DNA of 6,960 nucleotides from Ramlibacter sp. (GTDB lineage: Bacteria; Pseudomonadota; Gammaproteobacteria; Burkholderiales; Burkholderiaceae_C), in NCBI GenBank assembly GCA_021156245.1, contig JAJNBO010000163.1:1-6960 (forward strand), read 5' to 3'. The notes under the pieces were generated by a model. The model searched no databases, was not told the DNA's origin, and was given only the letters and a program-made list of their open reading frames with translations. Position numbers and translations under genes: made by a program. This document shows positions 1-6,447 of the stretch, piece after piece; position 1 is the first letter of the stretch; every line of letters begins with the position of its first letter.

Positions 1-931
1 GTTGCGCGTGGCCTGCGGCGAGCGCCTGCCCTTCAAGCAGGGGGACCTGCGGCTGGTGGGACATGCGATCGAAGTGCGGCTGTGCGCCGAGGACGAGGAC
101 TTCTCTCCTCATGCCGGCACGATCGTGCACTTCCTCCCTCCCCCTTTGGGGGAGGGCCGGGGTGGGGGCGTCCGCTTCGACCACGCCCTCTTCGAAGGCC
201 TCGAGGTCACCCCCTACTACGACTCCATGCTGGGCAAGCTCATCGTGCATGCGCCCACGCGCGGCGAGGCGATCCACCGGCTGGCCGCGGCGCTCGATCG
301 CCTGCAGGTCCTCGGCCTGCCGACCAACCGGCGCTTCCTGGCTGCATGCCTGCAGCATCCCGTCTTCGGCGAAGGGAAGGCGTCGATCGCCTTCCTTGCC
401 GAGCACGGCGACACCATCCGGCGGCAATTGCAGGAAGAGGAATTTGGCGTCGCCGCCGAAGCGGCCTTCTCCGCGCTGCTGCCACAGGGCGGCGCCCCGT
501 TGCTGGCCTCGCCCTTCACGCGACCGTTCCGCATCCGCCATCGCGACACGCTCTTCGACGTCCCCTTGTGCGAAGCCGAAGGCGTGGCGGCGGGCCAGGC
601 GCAGGTGGCGGCGCTTCCCGGTGGCCAGTGGCACGTGCAGGTCGGCGCGGTGGACCTGTTCGTCGCCGATGCATCCTTCGACCCGCCCGCCGGTGCCGAG
701 TGGAGCGCCGGCGGGGCCGACCTGCGGGCGCCCTTCAATGGCAAGGTGATCGCCGTGCACGTGCATCCCGGCGACGAGGTGCGCAAAGGCGACCCTCTCG
801 TGACGCTCGAGTCGATGAAGCTCGAACACGTTCTCTCCGCGGCGGGGGAGGGCATCGTGGACACCGTCGAAGTGGAGGCGGGCCAGCAGGTGCTTCCCTT
901 GCAAGTGCTCGTGACCGTGGGCGCCGCATGA
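1..931 (+). CDS. Biotin-dependent acyl-CoA carboxylase alpha subunit, C-terminal part (5' truncated by window)
   Basis: This is the end of a biotin carboxylase/biotin-carrier fusion of the MCC/PCC/geranyl-CoA carboxylase alpha type. Such subunits carboxylate biotin with ATP and bicarbonate and pass the CO2 to a beta subunit that carboxylates an acyl-CoA. The reading frame is open from base 2 and the true start lies upstream. Fragment residues 1-140 are the C-terminal part of the biotin carboxylase domain: GHAIEVRL at 20-27, whose Arg26 aligns with E. coli AccC Arg338, and PYYDSMLGKLI at 71-81. Residues 150-230 are the linker/BT-like region. Residues 235-309 are the biotinyl domain, with ESMKLEH and the biotinylated Lys273 lying 36 residues before the end, as usual. 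The loop at residues 45-56 is encoded by a palindromic repeat and is about five residues longer than in AccC. The stop overlaps the next ATG (ATGA), so the two genes are probably translationally coupled. The substrate cannot be told from this part. Confidence 0.93.
   Translation, partial: LRVACGERLPFKQGDLRLVGHAIEVRLCAEDEDFSPHAGTIVHFLPPPLGEGRGGGVRFDHALFEGLEVTPYYDSMLGKLIVHAPTRGEAIHRLAAALDRLQVLGLPTNRRFLAACLQHPVFGEGKASIAFLAEHGDTIRRQLQEEEFGVAAEAAFSALLPQGGAPLLASPFTRPFRIRHRDTLFDVPLCEAEGVAAGQAQVAALPGGQWHVQVGAVDLFVADASFDPPAGAEWSAGGADLRAPFNGKVIAVHVHPGDEVRKGDPLVTLESMKLEHVLSAAGEGIVDTVEVEAGQQVLPLQVLVTVGAA
134..169. repeat. In-frame palindromic G/C-rich repeat inside the carboxylase gene
   Basis: The arms ccctccccc (136-144) and gggggaggg (148-156) are perfect 9-bp inverted copies around a ttt loop. 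They are followed by a G-rich flank, ccggggtgggggc, to 169. This layout (palindrome, then a GGGGTGGGGG-type tail) looks like the dispersed intergenic repeats of Burkholderiales and Xanthomonas genomes; that comparison is from memory. Here it is read as protein (Leu45 to Gly56 of the fragment, rich in Pro and Gly) without breaking the frame. No second copy was seen in this window. Confidence 0.7.
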
Positions 932-2088
932 GCCCGGAGCTCCGTGCCGATGTCGAGGCGCTGACGGACAGCGTGCGCCGCTTCGCGCTGGAACGCATCG
1001 CGCCGCGGGTGCCTGAGTGGGAGGCAGCGGGCGAACTGCCGTTGTCGCTGCATGCCGAAGCCGCTGCCCTGGGCTTGCTCGGGCTCGGCTACCCGGAGGA
1101 ACTGGGCGGCACCCCGGCCCCGTTCGCACTGCGCAATGCGATGTCGGTCGCCCTCGCCCGCTACGGTGGCAGTGGCGGCGTCATGGCCGGCCTCTTCTCG
1201 CACAACATCGGCTTGCCGCCGCTGCTGCGGCATGGGAGCAAGGAGCTGCAGCGGGAGGTTGTCCCGCCCGTGCTGCGCGGCGAGAAGGTGGCGGCCCTGG
1301 CGATCACCGAGCCCGGCGCCGGCTCCGACGTGGCGGCGCTGACGACGAGGGCGCGGCGCGAGGGCGGCGACTACGTGATCGACGGCGAGAAGGTCTTCAT
1401 CACCTCTGGCATCCGCGCCCACTGGATCACGCTGGCGGTGCGCACCGGCGAGCCGGGCACCCGCGGCTCCGGCGGCATCTCGATGATCGTGGTGCCGGGC
1501 GATGCGAAGGGTCTTTCGCGCACGCGCCTCGACAAGATGGGCTGGCACGCCAGCGACACCGGGCACCTGCGCTTCGAGGGCGTGCGCGTGCCCGCACGCT
1601 ACCTCGTCGGCGAGGAGGGCGCCGGCTTCCGCATGATCATGAACAACTTCAACGGCGAGCGGCTCGCCATGTCGGCCATGGCGCTCGGCTTCGCGCAGGC
1701 CTGCTATGACGAAGCGCTCGACTGGGCACGCGAACGCAGGACGTTCGGCTCGGCGCTGGTCGACAAGCAGGTCGTCCGCCACAAGCTCATGGACATGCGC
1801 ATGCGCATCCTGGCCACGCAGGCGTGGCTGGACGCGGTGACGGAACTGGCCGACCAGGGGAAATTGGAATCTGACCCCGATTGCGTGGCGCAGGTCTGCC
1901 TGCTGAAGAACCAGGCGACGCAGGCGATGCAGTTCTGCGCCGACCAGGCCGTGCAGGTGCTCGGCGGCATGGGCTACATGCGCGGGACGAAGAGCGAGCG
2001 GATCTACCGCGAGGTCAAGGTGATGATGATCGGCGGCGGCGCCGAGGAGATCATGAAGGACCTGGCCGCGAGACAATCGGGTCTATGA
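928..2088 (+). CDS. Acyl-CoA dehydrogenase (IVD/LCAD-like catalytic base)
   Basis: This 386-residue FAD enzyme has the normal family length and would make the alpha,beta double bond of an acyl-CoA, passing electrons to ETF. The start at 928 is fixed by the ATGA overlap with the carboxylase stop and by the N-terminal helix beginning [12 protein letters not shown]. Domains run in order: N-terminal helical (about 1-120), beta domain (about 121-225) with the signature ITEPGAGSD at 126-134 and GEKVFITSG at 153-161, and C-terminal helical with ERRTFG at 269-274 and QVLGGMGY near the end. The position that holds Glu376 in medium-chain enzymes is Gly370, whereas NGER puts a Glu at 244, where isovaleryl-CoA and long-chain dehydrogenases carry their base. 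This favours a branched or bulky acyl-CoA, consistent with the carboxylase beside it. Candidates include isovaleryl- or citronellyl-type substrates; the window does not decide. Confidence 0.95.
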   Translation: MSPELRADVEALTDSVRRFALERIAPRVPEWEAAGELPLSLHAEAAALGLLGLGYPEELGGTPAPFALRNAMSVALARYGGSGGVMAGLFSHNIGLPPLLRHGSKELQREVVPPVLRGEKVAALAITEPGAGSDVAALTTRARREGGDYVIDGEKVFITSGIRAHWITLAVRTGEPGTRGSGGISMIVVPGDAKGLSRTRLDKMGWHASDTGHLRFEGVRVPARYLVGEEGAGFRMIMNNFNGERLAMSAMALGFAQACYDEALDWARERRTFGSALVDKQVVRHKLMDMRMRILATQAWLDAVTELADQGKLESDPDCVAQVCLLKNQATQAMQFCADQAVQVLGGMGYMRGTKSERIYREVKVMMIGGGAEEIMKDLAARQSGL

Positions 2089-2570
2089 CACGCCATCCTC
2101 CCGAGAAGCCCGTCGAGTTCGAGGACGAATTCGTGCGCGGCCTCAAGCAGATCTTCGAGGAGAAGATCGTCTTCAACAGCGTCATCGGCCTGAAGATCGA
2201 AACGCTCCGCGCCGAACGCGTGGTGGGCCGCATCCTCATGAAGCACGACCTCGTCGGCCATTTCGCGTTCAACCGCCTGCACGGCGGCGTGATCAGCGCC
2301 GGGCTGGATGCGATGGGCGGGCTGGCGGTGATGGCGGCCATCGGTGCGCGGCACATGGACGAAGCCCCGGCGCAACGCCTGCTGCGATTCGGCAAGCTGG
2401 GGACCATCGACCTGCGCGTCGACTACCTGCGGCCGGGCATCGGCGATCACTTCGAGCTGCACGCCGAGGTGCTGCGGCTCGGTTCGCGCGTGGCGAGTAC
2501 GCGCATGGAATTCCGCGGACCGAACGGCAAGCTGCAGGCCACCGGCGCCGGGGCGTACATCATTTCCTGA
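2085..2570 (+). CDS. YigI-like hotdog-fold acyl-CoA thioesterase
   Basis: This 161-residue single hotdog-domain protein is likely to hydrolyse acyl-CoA to free acid and CoA in the cytoplasm. The start at 2085 overlaps the dehydrogenase stop as ATGA; there is no clear Shine-Dalgarno, so coupling is likely. The segment [14 protein letters not shown] (66-79) is the PaaI/4HBT-type active-site loop: HGG opens the central helix and Asp75 is the expected catalytic acid. The stretch [14 protein letters not shown] (105-118) closely matches E. coli YigI as I remember it, where YigI is a medium/long-chain acyl-CoA thioesterase. Residues 1-30 are a charged helical lead-in. Placed between a dehydrogenase and a crotonase, it may recover CoA from dead-end intermediates or act as a true pathway step. 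The family call is firm; the substrate is unknown. Confidence 0.88.
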   Translation: MTRHPPEKPVEFEDEFVRGLKQIFEEKIVFNSVIGLKIETLRAERVVGRILMKHDLVGHFAFNRLHGGVISAGLDAMGGLAVMAAIGARHMDEAPAQRLLRFGKLGTIDLRVDYLRPGIGDHFELHAEVLRLGSRVASTRMEFRGPNGKLQATGAGAYIIS

Positions 2571-2575
2571 GGGAG
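2571..2575 (+). promoter_or_regulatory. Shine-Dalgarno for the crotonase gene
   Basis: The sequence gggag begins directly after the thioesterase stop and lies 9 bases before the ATG at 2585. It supports that start and shows that this gene, unlike the two before it, has its own ribosome site. Confidence 0.7.
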
Positions 2576-2584
2576 TCATTTCGC

Positions 2585-3412
2585 ATGGACAAGGACAACC
2601 GCTACGCCGCCTACGAGGCGCTCGCGCTGAAGCGCCACGACCACGGCATCCTCGAGATCGTCATGGGCGCGGGCAAGAGCGCCAACGGCAAGCTCTCCAC
2701 GGCCGACGACCGCATGCACCGGGAGCTGGCGAGCATCTGGACCGACATCGACAAGGACCCGGACACGCGCGTGGCCATCATCCGCGGCGAGGGCAAGGGC
2801 TTCTCCGCCGGTGGCGACCTGGGGCTGGTGGAAGAGATGGCGCGCGACTTCAACGTGCGCGCGCGCGTCTGGCGCGAAGCGCGCGACCTGGTCTACAACG
2901 TCATCAACTGTTCCAAGCCGGTGGTGTCCGCGATGCACGGGCCCGCCGTGGGCGCGGGACTGGTGGCGGGCCTGCTCGCCGACATCTCCATCGCCAGCAA
3001 AACAGCGCGCATCATCGACGGCCATACGCGGCTCGGCGTGGCGGCCGGCGATCACGCCGCCATCGTCTGGCCCCTGTTGTGCGGCATGGCCAAGGCCAAG
3101 TACTACCTGCTCCTGTGCGAAGCCGTGTCGGGCGAGGAAGCCGAGCGCATCGGCCTCGTCTCGCTCGCGGTCGAGGAGACCGATCTCCTGCCGCGTGCCT
3201 TCGAAGTGGCGGAGAAGCTGGCGAAGGGCTCGTCCACCGCGATCCGCTGGACCAAGTACGCGCTGAACAATTGGTTGCGACTGGCCGGCCCGACGTTCGA
3301 CAGCTCGCTGGCCCTCGAATTCATGGGCTTCTCCGGACCCGACGTGCAGGAAGGCATTGCCTCCCTGCGCGGACGTCGCCCCCCGGAGTTCGACCCGAAC
3401 TGCCCGTTCTGA
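2585..3412 (+). CDS. Crotonase-superfamily protein (enoyl-CoA hydratase/isomerase-like) lacking both classical catalytic Glu
   Basis: This 275-residue protein is the last gene of the acyl-CoA operon. The crotonase fold is clear: [12 protein letters not shown] (68-79) gives the first oxyanion-hole strand and CoA-binding turn, [15 protein letters not shown] (111-125) the second, and LADISIAS (131-138) the following strand. In mitochondrial enoyl-CoA hydratase, the base pair is Glu144 and Glu164. Aligned by these anchors, the positions here are Val127 (GAGLVAG) and His147 (DGHTRLG). Asp156 and His157 in GVAAGDHAA lie in the next active-site loop and could replace them. Simple hydration of enoyl-CoA is therefore uncertain; isomerase, hydrolase or retro-Claisen chemistry is possible, as elsewhere in this superfamily. 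The operon setting still points to a 2-enoyl- or carboxylated enoyl-CoA intermediate. No terminator is evident after the stop. Confidence 0.9.
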   Translation: MDKDNRYAAYEALALKRHDHGILEIVMGAGKSANGKLSTADDRMHRELASIWTDIDKDPDTRVAIIRGEGKGFSAGGDLGLVEEMARDFNVRARVWREARDLVYNVINCSKPVVSAMHGPAVGAGLVAGLLADISIASKTARIIDGHTRLGVAAGDHAAIVWPLLCGMAKAKYYLLLCEAVSGEEAERIGLVSLAVEETDLLPRAFEVAEKLAKGSSTAIRWTKYALNNWLRLAGPTFDSSLALEFMGFSGPDVQEGIASLRGRRPPEFDPNCPF

Positions 3413-3454
3413 CGTTGCGAATGCGCGACGTGCCTGCGCGTTTCGTGCCGGCGA

Positions 3455-3476
3455 GAATCGCTTCCCGTGTCGATTC
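3455..3476. repeat. Short inverted repeat in the gap before the SRPBCC gene
   Basis: The sequence gaatcg (3455-3460) and its exact inverse cgattc (3471-3476) are separated by 10 bases. The repeat lies in the 124-base gap (3413-3536) between the crotonase stop and the SRPBCC start. There is no T-run, so it is not a convincing intrinsic terminator; it could be an operator half-site pair or chance. I see no clear sigma-70 promoter in this gap. Confidence 0.3.
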
Positions 3477-3536
3477 GGCCCATCATGGATCGTCGTGTCT
3501 GCAGAGGGCCTTCCTCTCGCCAACACAGGATCCATC

Positions 3537-3986
3537 ATGAGCCAGACCGTTCGCCTCCACCGCGTGCTCCGCGCCCCGCCGGAACGCATCTTCCGCGCCT
3601 TCCTCGATGGCGCCGCCATGGCCAGGTGGCTGCCGCCGTACGGCTTCACCGGGCAGGTCCACCAGATGGAAGCCAAGGTGGGCGGCAGCTGGCGCATGTC
3701 CTTCACCAATTTCAGCGGCGGCGGCAGCCACAGCTTTGGCGGCAAGTACCTGGAGCTGGTGCCGGGTGAACGCCTGCGCTACACGAGCACCTTCGACGAC
3801 CCGGGGCTGCCCGGCGAGATGCAGACCACTGTCACGCTCAAGCGCGGCGCGATGGGCACCGAAATGAACGTGGTGCAGGAAGGCATCCCGGACGCCATCC
3901 CCGCCGACGCCTGCTACCTGGGCTGGCAGGAGTCGCTGCTGCAGCTTGCGCGCCTCGTCGAGCCCGAAATCCCCGCAGGAACCTGA
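3537..3986 (+). CDS. SRPBCC / AHSA1-like (COG3832-type) domain protein
   Basis: This 149-residue protein is a single SRPBCC (START-like) ligand-binding domain of the Activator-of-Hsp90-ATPase-1-homologue type. The ATG at 3537 is chosen because agga (3527-3530) lies 6 bases upstream and the N-terminus TVRLHRVLRAPPERIFRAF is the family's first beta strand and helix. Other marks are ARWLPPYGF (29-37), KVGGSWRM (47-54), the strand motif GKYLELVPGERLRYT (69-83) and the closing helix GWQESLLQLARLVEP (129-143). These proteins are soluble and bind hydrophobic ligands in a cleft; no catalytic residues define the family and the ligand is unknown. It lies 124 bases after the acyl-CoA operon, so joint transcription is possible but unproven. 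The next gene starts 7 bases later. Confidence 0.88.
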   Translation: MSQTVRLHRVLRAPPERIFRAFLDGAAMARWLPPYGFTGQVHQMEAKVGGSWRMSFTNFSGGGSHSFGGKYLELVPGERLRYTSTFDDPGLPGEMQTTVTLKRGAMGTEMNVVQEGIPDAIPADACYLGWQESLLQLARLVEPEIPAGT

Positions 3987-3993
3987 GCACCGC

Positions 3994-4257
3994 ATGAAGA
4001 AAAGCACCCCCATCGCCCTCGCCGTCGCGGCCGCCGTGCTGCTCGCAGCTTTTGCGCTGAATCCTTCGGCGGACCGCCACCGCGTGAAGATCCGGGAGGC
4101 GACGGGGGAGCGCAACCAGCTCGCGAAGGCGATCGGCATTGGCGCGCTCACCGCGTTCGCGTCCAGCTACCACTCGCTCGGCATCGCGTCGTACACCACC
4201 GTCGGCGACCGCACGGTGTCGTGGGGCGCGCTGGGCATGGTCTTCGTCAGGTCCTGA
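3994..4257 (+). CDS. Small exported or membrane-anchored conserved-type protein (DUF4359-like)
   Basis: This 87-residue protein begins MKKS, followed by a hydrophobic segment at about 6-22 that would act as an uncleaved signal anchor or signal peptide. The segment is followed by [18 protein letters not shown], an amphipathic charged stretch, then [21 protein letters not shown] and a C-terminal beta-like part ending MVFVRS. The NPS motif after the hydrophobic segment and the [15 protein letters not shown] region remind me of small proteins annotated DUF4359, but this is memory only. It starts 7 bases after the SRPBCC stop and is probably co-transcribed; the nearest purine-rich site (agga, 3977-3980) is distant, so coupling may help initiation. 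The end overlaps the oppositely oriented flavin oxidoreductase by 11 bases. Function is unknown; the periplasmic side of the inner membrane is the likely location. Confidence 0.75.
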   Translation: MKKSTPIALAVAAAVLLAAFALNPSADRHRVKIREATGERNQLAKAIGIGALTAFASSYHSLGIASYTTVGDRTVSWGALGMVFVRS

Positions 4258-5245
4258 GCGGCTCCAGTGCGGCGGCCCTCGCCGTGATCTCGTAGGAGCG
4301 CAGGCGCGCCTGGTGGTCGTGGATCTGCGAGGTGACCATCAGTTCGTCCGCCTCGGTGCGTTCGACGAACGCCCGCAAGCCGCGCTGCACCGTCTCAGGT
4401 GACCCGATGGCGGAACACGAGAGCACGTCCTGCAGCATCGAGCGCGCCATGGGATCGAGCGTCTCGAAGTAGCCGGGCAGCGGCTTGGGCAAGCGCGAGG
4501 CGCGGCCGGTGCGCAGGTTGACGAAGGCCTGTTGCAGCGAGGTCGCGAGCACGGCGGCTTCTTCGTCCGTGTCGGCGGCCACCACGTTGAACCCGAGCAT
4601 CACGTACGGCTTGGCCAGCTGCTCCGAAGGCTTGAACGCGCTGCGGTATACCTCGATGGCCTGCATCATCTGCCCCGGCGCGAAATGCGAGGCGAAGGCA
4701 TAAGGCAGGCCCAGCATTGCGGCGAGCTGCGCGCCGAACAGGCTGGAGCCCAGGATCCAGATCGGCACCCTGGTGCCGGTGCCGGGGACCGCACGGACGG
4801 ATTGGCGCGGCTCGTCCGACAGGAAGTCGATGAGCTCCACCACGTCCTGCGGAAATTCGTCGGGGCCGGCGTGCAGGTTGCGGCGCAGGGCGCGTGCCGT
4901 GGCCTGGTCGGAGCCGGGTGCGCGGCCGAGGCCCAGGTCGATGCGGCCGGGATACAGGGACTCCAGCGTGCCGAACTGCTCCGCGATCACCAGTGGCGAG
5001 TGGTTGGGCAGCATGATGCCGCCGGCGCCGACGCGGATGGTCTTCGTGCCCCCCGCGACGTGGCCGATCAGCACGGACGTGGCGGCGCTTGCGATGCCCG
5101 GCATGCCGTGGTGTTCGGCCAGCCAGAACCGGCGGTAGCCCAGCCGCTCGGCGTGCTGGGCCAGCGAGAGGCTGTTGCGGAAGGACTGGGCCGCGTCGGC
5201 CCCTTCGGCGATGGGGGCGAGGTCGAGCACGGAAAGCGGGATCAT
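4247..5245 (-). CDS. yhbW: YhbW-type luciferase-like flavin-dependent oxidoreductase
   Basis: This 332-residue protein of the LLM (bacterial luciferase-like, MsnO8/YhbW) family matches E. coli YhbW (about 335 residues) along its whole length as far as I recall that sequence. It is a TIM-barrel flavin oxidoreductase that would use FMNH2; its physiological substrate is not established. Marks in order: [11 protein letters not shown] (5-15), [20 protein letters not shown] (40-59), [20 protein letters not shown] (75-94), [16 protein letters not shown] (98-113), [14 protein letters not shown] (163-176), [10 protein letters not shown] (182-191) and DHQARL (310-315). The start fits the family's usual N-terminus. 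It begins 9 bases after the stop of the AI-2E family gene on the same strand, so the two are likely one transcript. Its stop lies inside the 3' end of the convergent small gene, with no terminator between them. Confidence 0.95.
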   Translation of the reverse strand: MIPLSVLDLAPIAEGADAAQSFRNSLSLAQHAERLGYRRFWLAEHHGMPGIASAATSVLIGHVAGGTKTIRVGAGGIMLPNHSPLVIAEQFGTLESLYPGRIDLGLGRAPGSDQATARALRRNLHAGPDEFPQDVVELIDFLSDEPRQSVRAVPGTGTRVPIWILGSSLFGAQLAAMLGLPYAFASHFAPGQMMQAIEVYRSAFKPSEQLAKPYVMLGFNVVAADTDEEAAVLATSLQQAFVNLRTGRASRLPKPLPGYFETLDPMARSMLQDVLSCSAIGSPETVQRGLRAFVERTEADELMVTSQIHDHQARLRSYEITARAAALEPLRT

Positions 5246-5254
5246 CCCGCCAGC

Positions 5255-6265
5255 TTACGGCAAGGGCAATGTCGGTGGTTGCGGCGGGGATACGTCCGGC
5301 GGCGGCGCGTCCGGCTGTTCGCGCGCCGTCGCCAGCATGTCCCAGCTGACCAGGAACACCGCGGCGATGACCGGCCCGATCACGAAGCCGTTGAGGCCGA
5401 AGATCACGATGCCGCCGAGCGTGGCGACCAGCACCAGGTAGTCCGGCATGCGCGTGTCCTTGCCCACCAGGATGGGGCGCAGCACGTTGTCCACCAGTCC
5501 GATGACCACGGCGCCCCAGATCGTCAGGCCGATGCCCTTGACCAGTTCCCCGCTGAAGAAGAAATAGGCGGCGACGGGAGCCCATACCAGCACCGCGCCG
5601 ATGGCGGGAAGCAGCGAGAGCAGCGCCATCACCGCGCCCCAGAGCACCGCGCCGGGGACGCCCAGGACGAAGAACGCCAGGCCGCCGAGCGCGCCCTGCA
5701 CCAGCGCGACGACGATGTTGCCCTTGACGGTGGCGCGCACCACGGTGGCGAACTGCGTCATGAGCCGGTGGGTGTGCTGCGGCTGCAGCGGGATGGACCG
5801 CGCGATGCCGCGCGTCAGTCGCTCGCCGTCGCGGAACAGGAAGAACACCACGTACAGCATGACGAAGAAGGCGACGATGAAGTCCAGCGTCACCTGCCCG
5901 ATGCCCAGCACCCGCGAGGTCACCACCTGGCTGCTGTTGCCCAGCATCGCCAGGATCTTCTGCTGCAGCAGGCCGAGGTCGGACATGCCGAAGCGCTGCA
6001 GGATGCCCCGCGCCCAGGCCGGCAGCACCTCGATGAATTTCGCGAAGAAGGTGGCGATCTGGATCTCGCCGGAACGCAGCTTCGCCACCATCACCGATGC
6101 TTCCTCCGTGATCGATGCGATCAGCATCGCCATGGGCAGGATGACGATGAGCAGGATGACGGTGAGCGACGCGAGTGCGGCGGTGTTGCGGCGACCCTTG
6201 CTCCCGCGCAGGAAGCGCTTGTGCAGGGGCCAGAACACGATGGCGATGAAGACGGCCCAGCACAC
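5255..6265 (-). CDS. AI-2E/PerM-family membrane transporter, main open part (5' end out of frame)
   Basis: This open part encodes 336 residues of an AI-2E transporter family (formerly UPF0118) inner-membrane protein with multiple hydrophobic segments. Segments lie at about 1-12, 30-52, 125-145 and a cluster at 190-310. The signature DNVLRPILVGKDTRMPDYLV (259-278), then LGGIVIFGLNGFVIGP, is typical. The last 20 residues are Pro-rich and cytoplasmic-looking. The first in-frame start is a GTG at 6265, but this falls inside the first membrane segment: the same frame upstream reads LFALILWPFFGA, clearly coding, and joins the ATG at 6386 only if one copy of a 7-bp duplication is removed. The repaired protein is 374 residues, normal for the family. 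As it stands the product would lack its true N-terminus, so the gene may be a pseudogene, phase-variable or misassembled. Some relatives export AI-2 or ions; the substrate is unknown. Confidence 0.85.
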   Translation of the reverse strand: MCWAVFIAIVFWPLHKRFLRGSKGRRNTAALASLTVILLIVILPMAMLIASITEEASVMVAKLRSGEIQIATFFAKFIEVLPAWARGILQRFGMSDLGLLQQKILAMLGNSSQVVTSRVLGIGQVTLDFIVAFFVMLYVVFFLFRDGERLTRGIARSIPLQPQHTHRLMTQFATVVRATVKGNIVVALVQGALGGLAFFVLGVPGAVLWGAVMALLSLLPAIGAVLVWAPVAAYFFFSGELVKGIGLTIWGAVVIGLVDNVLRPILVGKDTRMPDYLVLVATLGGIVIFGLNGFVIGPVIAAVFLVSWDMLATAREQPDAPPPDVSPPQPPTLPLP

Positions 6266-6302
6266 CGCCCCGAAGAACGGCCAGAGGATCAGCGCGAACA
6301 GC

Positions 6303-6316
6303 AGCGTGGAGCGTGG
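6303..6316. repeat. 7-bp tandem duplication causing the frameshift
   Basis: The unit agcgtgg occurs twice exactly (6303-6309 and 6310-6316); on the coding strand it reads ccacgct twice. Flanking bases do not extend the repeat. Its length is not a multiple of three and it lies exactly where the family reading frame is lost. Confidence 0.85.
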
Positions 6317-6318
6317 CG

Positions 6319-6336
6319 ACCAGCACCAGCACCAGC
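6319..6336. repeat. Three tandem copies of a 6-bp unit (accagc)
   Basis: Three exact copies of accagc lie 2 bases beyond the 7-bp duplication. On the coding strand they encode Leu-Val repeats in the first membrane helix. Changes in copy number would keep the frame, but the repeat marks this stretch as prone to slippage. Confidence 0.7.
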
Positions 6337-6402
6337 AGCGACTTGAATTCGAGCTCGGGGTTGCGCAGGGGATTGGGCGAACTCATCGGTGCGAGCGTAC
6401 CA

Positions 6403-6428
6403 ACAAAAAAGCCGCCCGTGGGCGGCTT
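6403..6428 (-). terminator. Intrinsic terminator after the ABC binding-protein gene
   Basis: Read on the minus strand, aagccgccc pairs with gggcggctt around a tiny loop, and the descending arm runs into six or more T residues (6405-6410 as A on the plus strand). It begins about 20 bases after the stop at 6448. The G/C-rich stem plus U-tract is a classic Rho-independent terminator. The U-tract ends only 18 bases before the ATG of the AI-2E family gene. Confidence 0.92.
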
Positions 6429-6447
6429 CCTCGAAGGTACGGCCGGC

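Larger units (their letters stand above)
6266..6386 (-). pseudogene. Displaced 5' end of the AI-2E family gene
   Basis: The ATG at 6386 starts MSSPNPLRNPELEFKSLL, then VLVLVATL, a typical cytoplasmic N-terminus and first membrane helix of AI-2E family proteins in Burkholderiales (from memory). After the tandem duplication at 6303-6316 this frame turns into an unrelated Arg/His-rich reading that stays open for a long way antisense-like through the following genes. The family sequence (LLFALILWPFFGAV) resumes in another frame. Deleting seven bases gives VATLLFALILWPFFGAV without a break. The leader before the ATG has no clear Shine-Dalgarno. Confidence 0.75.

Noticed and set aside
82..927. Upstream extension of the dehydrogenase frame back to an ATG at 82
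   Set aside because: The extension reads as Arg-rich nonsense over the carboxylase gene. The ATGA overlap at 928 gives a normal-length dehydrogenase.
217..2076. 619-codon open frame on the minus strand opposite the carboxylase and dehydrogenase genes
   Set aside because: It is a GC-bias shadow: it is the antisense of two well-recognised genes, is rich in His/Arg/Ala without any domain pattern, and crosses the gene boundary at 928.
3387..3401. Hairpin agttcg-acc-cgaact at the end of the crotonase gene as a terminator
   Set aside because: The stem is only 6 bp, lies inside coding sequence and has no T-run after it.
3503..3517. Small inverted repeat agagg/cctct before the SRPBCC gene
   Set aside because: Five pairs in GC-rich DNA are expected by chance and no other signal supports it.
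4532..6346. 604-codon plus-strand frame opposite yhbW and the AI-2E family gene
   Set aside because: It is antisense to two clear genes and made of charged, repetitive shadow sequence with no domain signal or ribosome site.
4395..6386. 663-codon minus-strand frame starting at the true AI-2E family ATG and running into yhbW
   Set aside because: Only the first 23 or so codons look like real protein. The rest is a low-information Arg/His/Pro reading of two other genes in the wrong frame, created because the 7-bp duplication throws the ATG into a frame that happens to lack stops.
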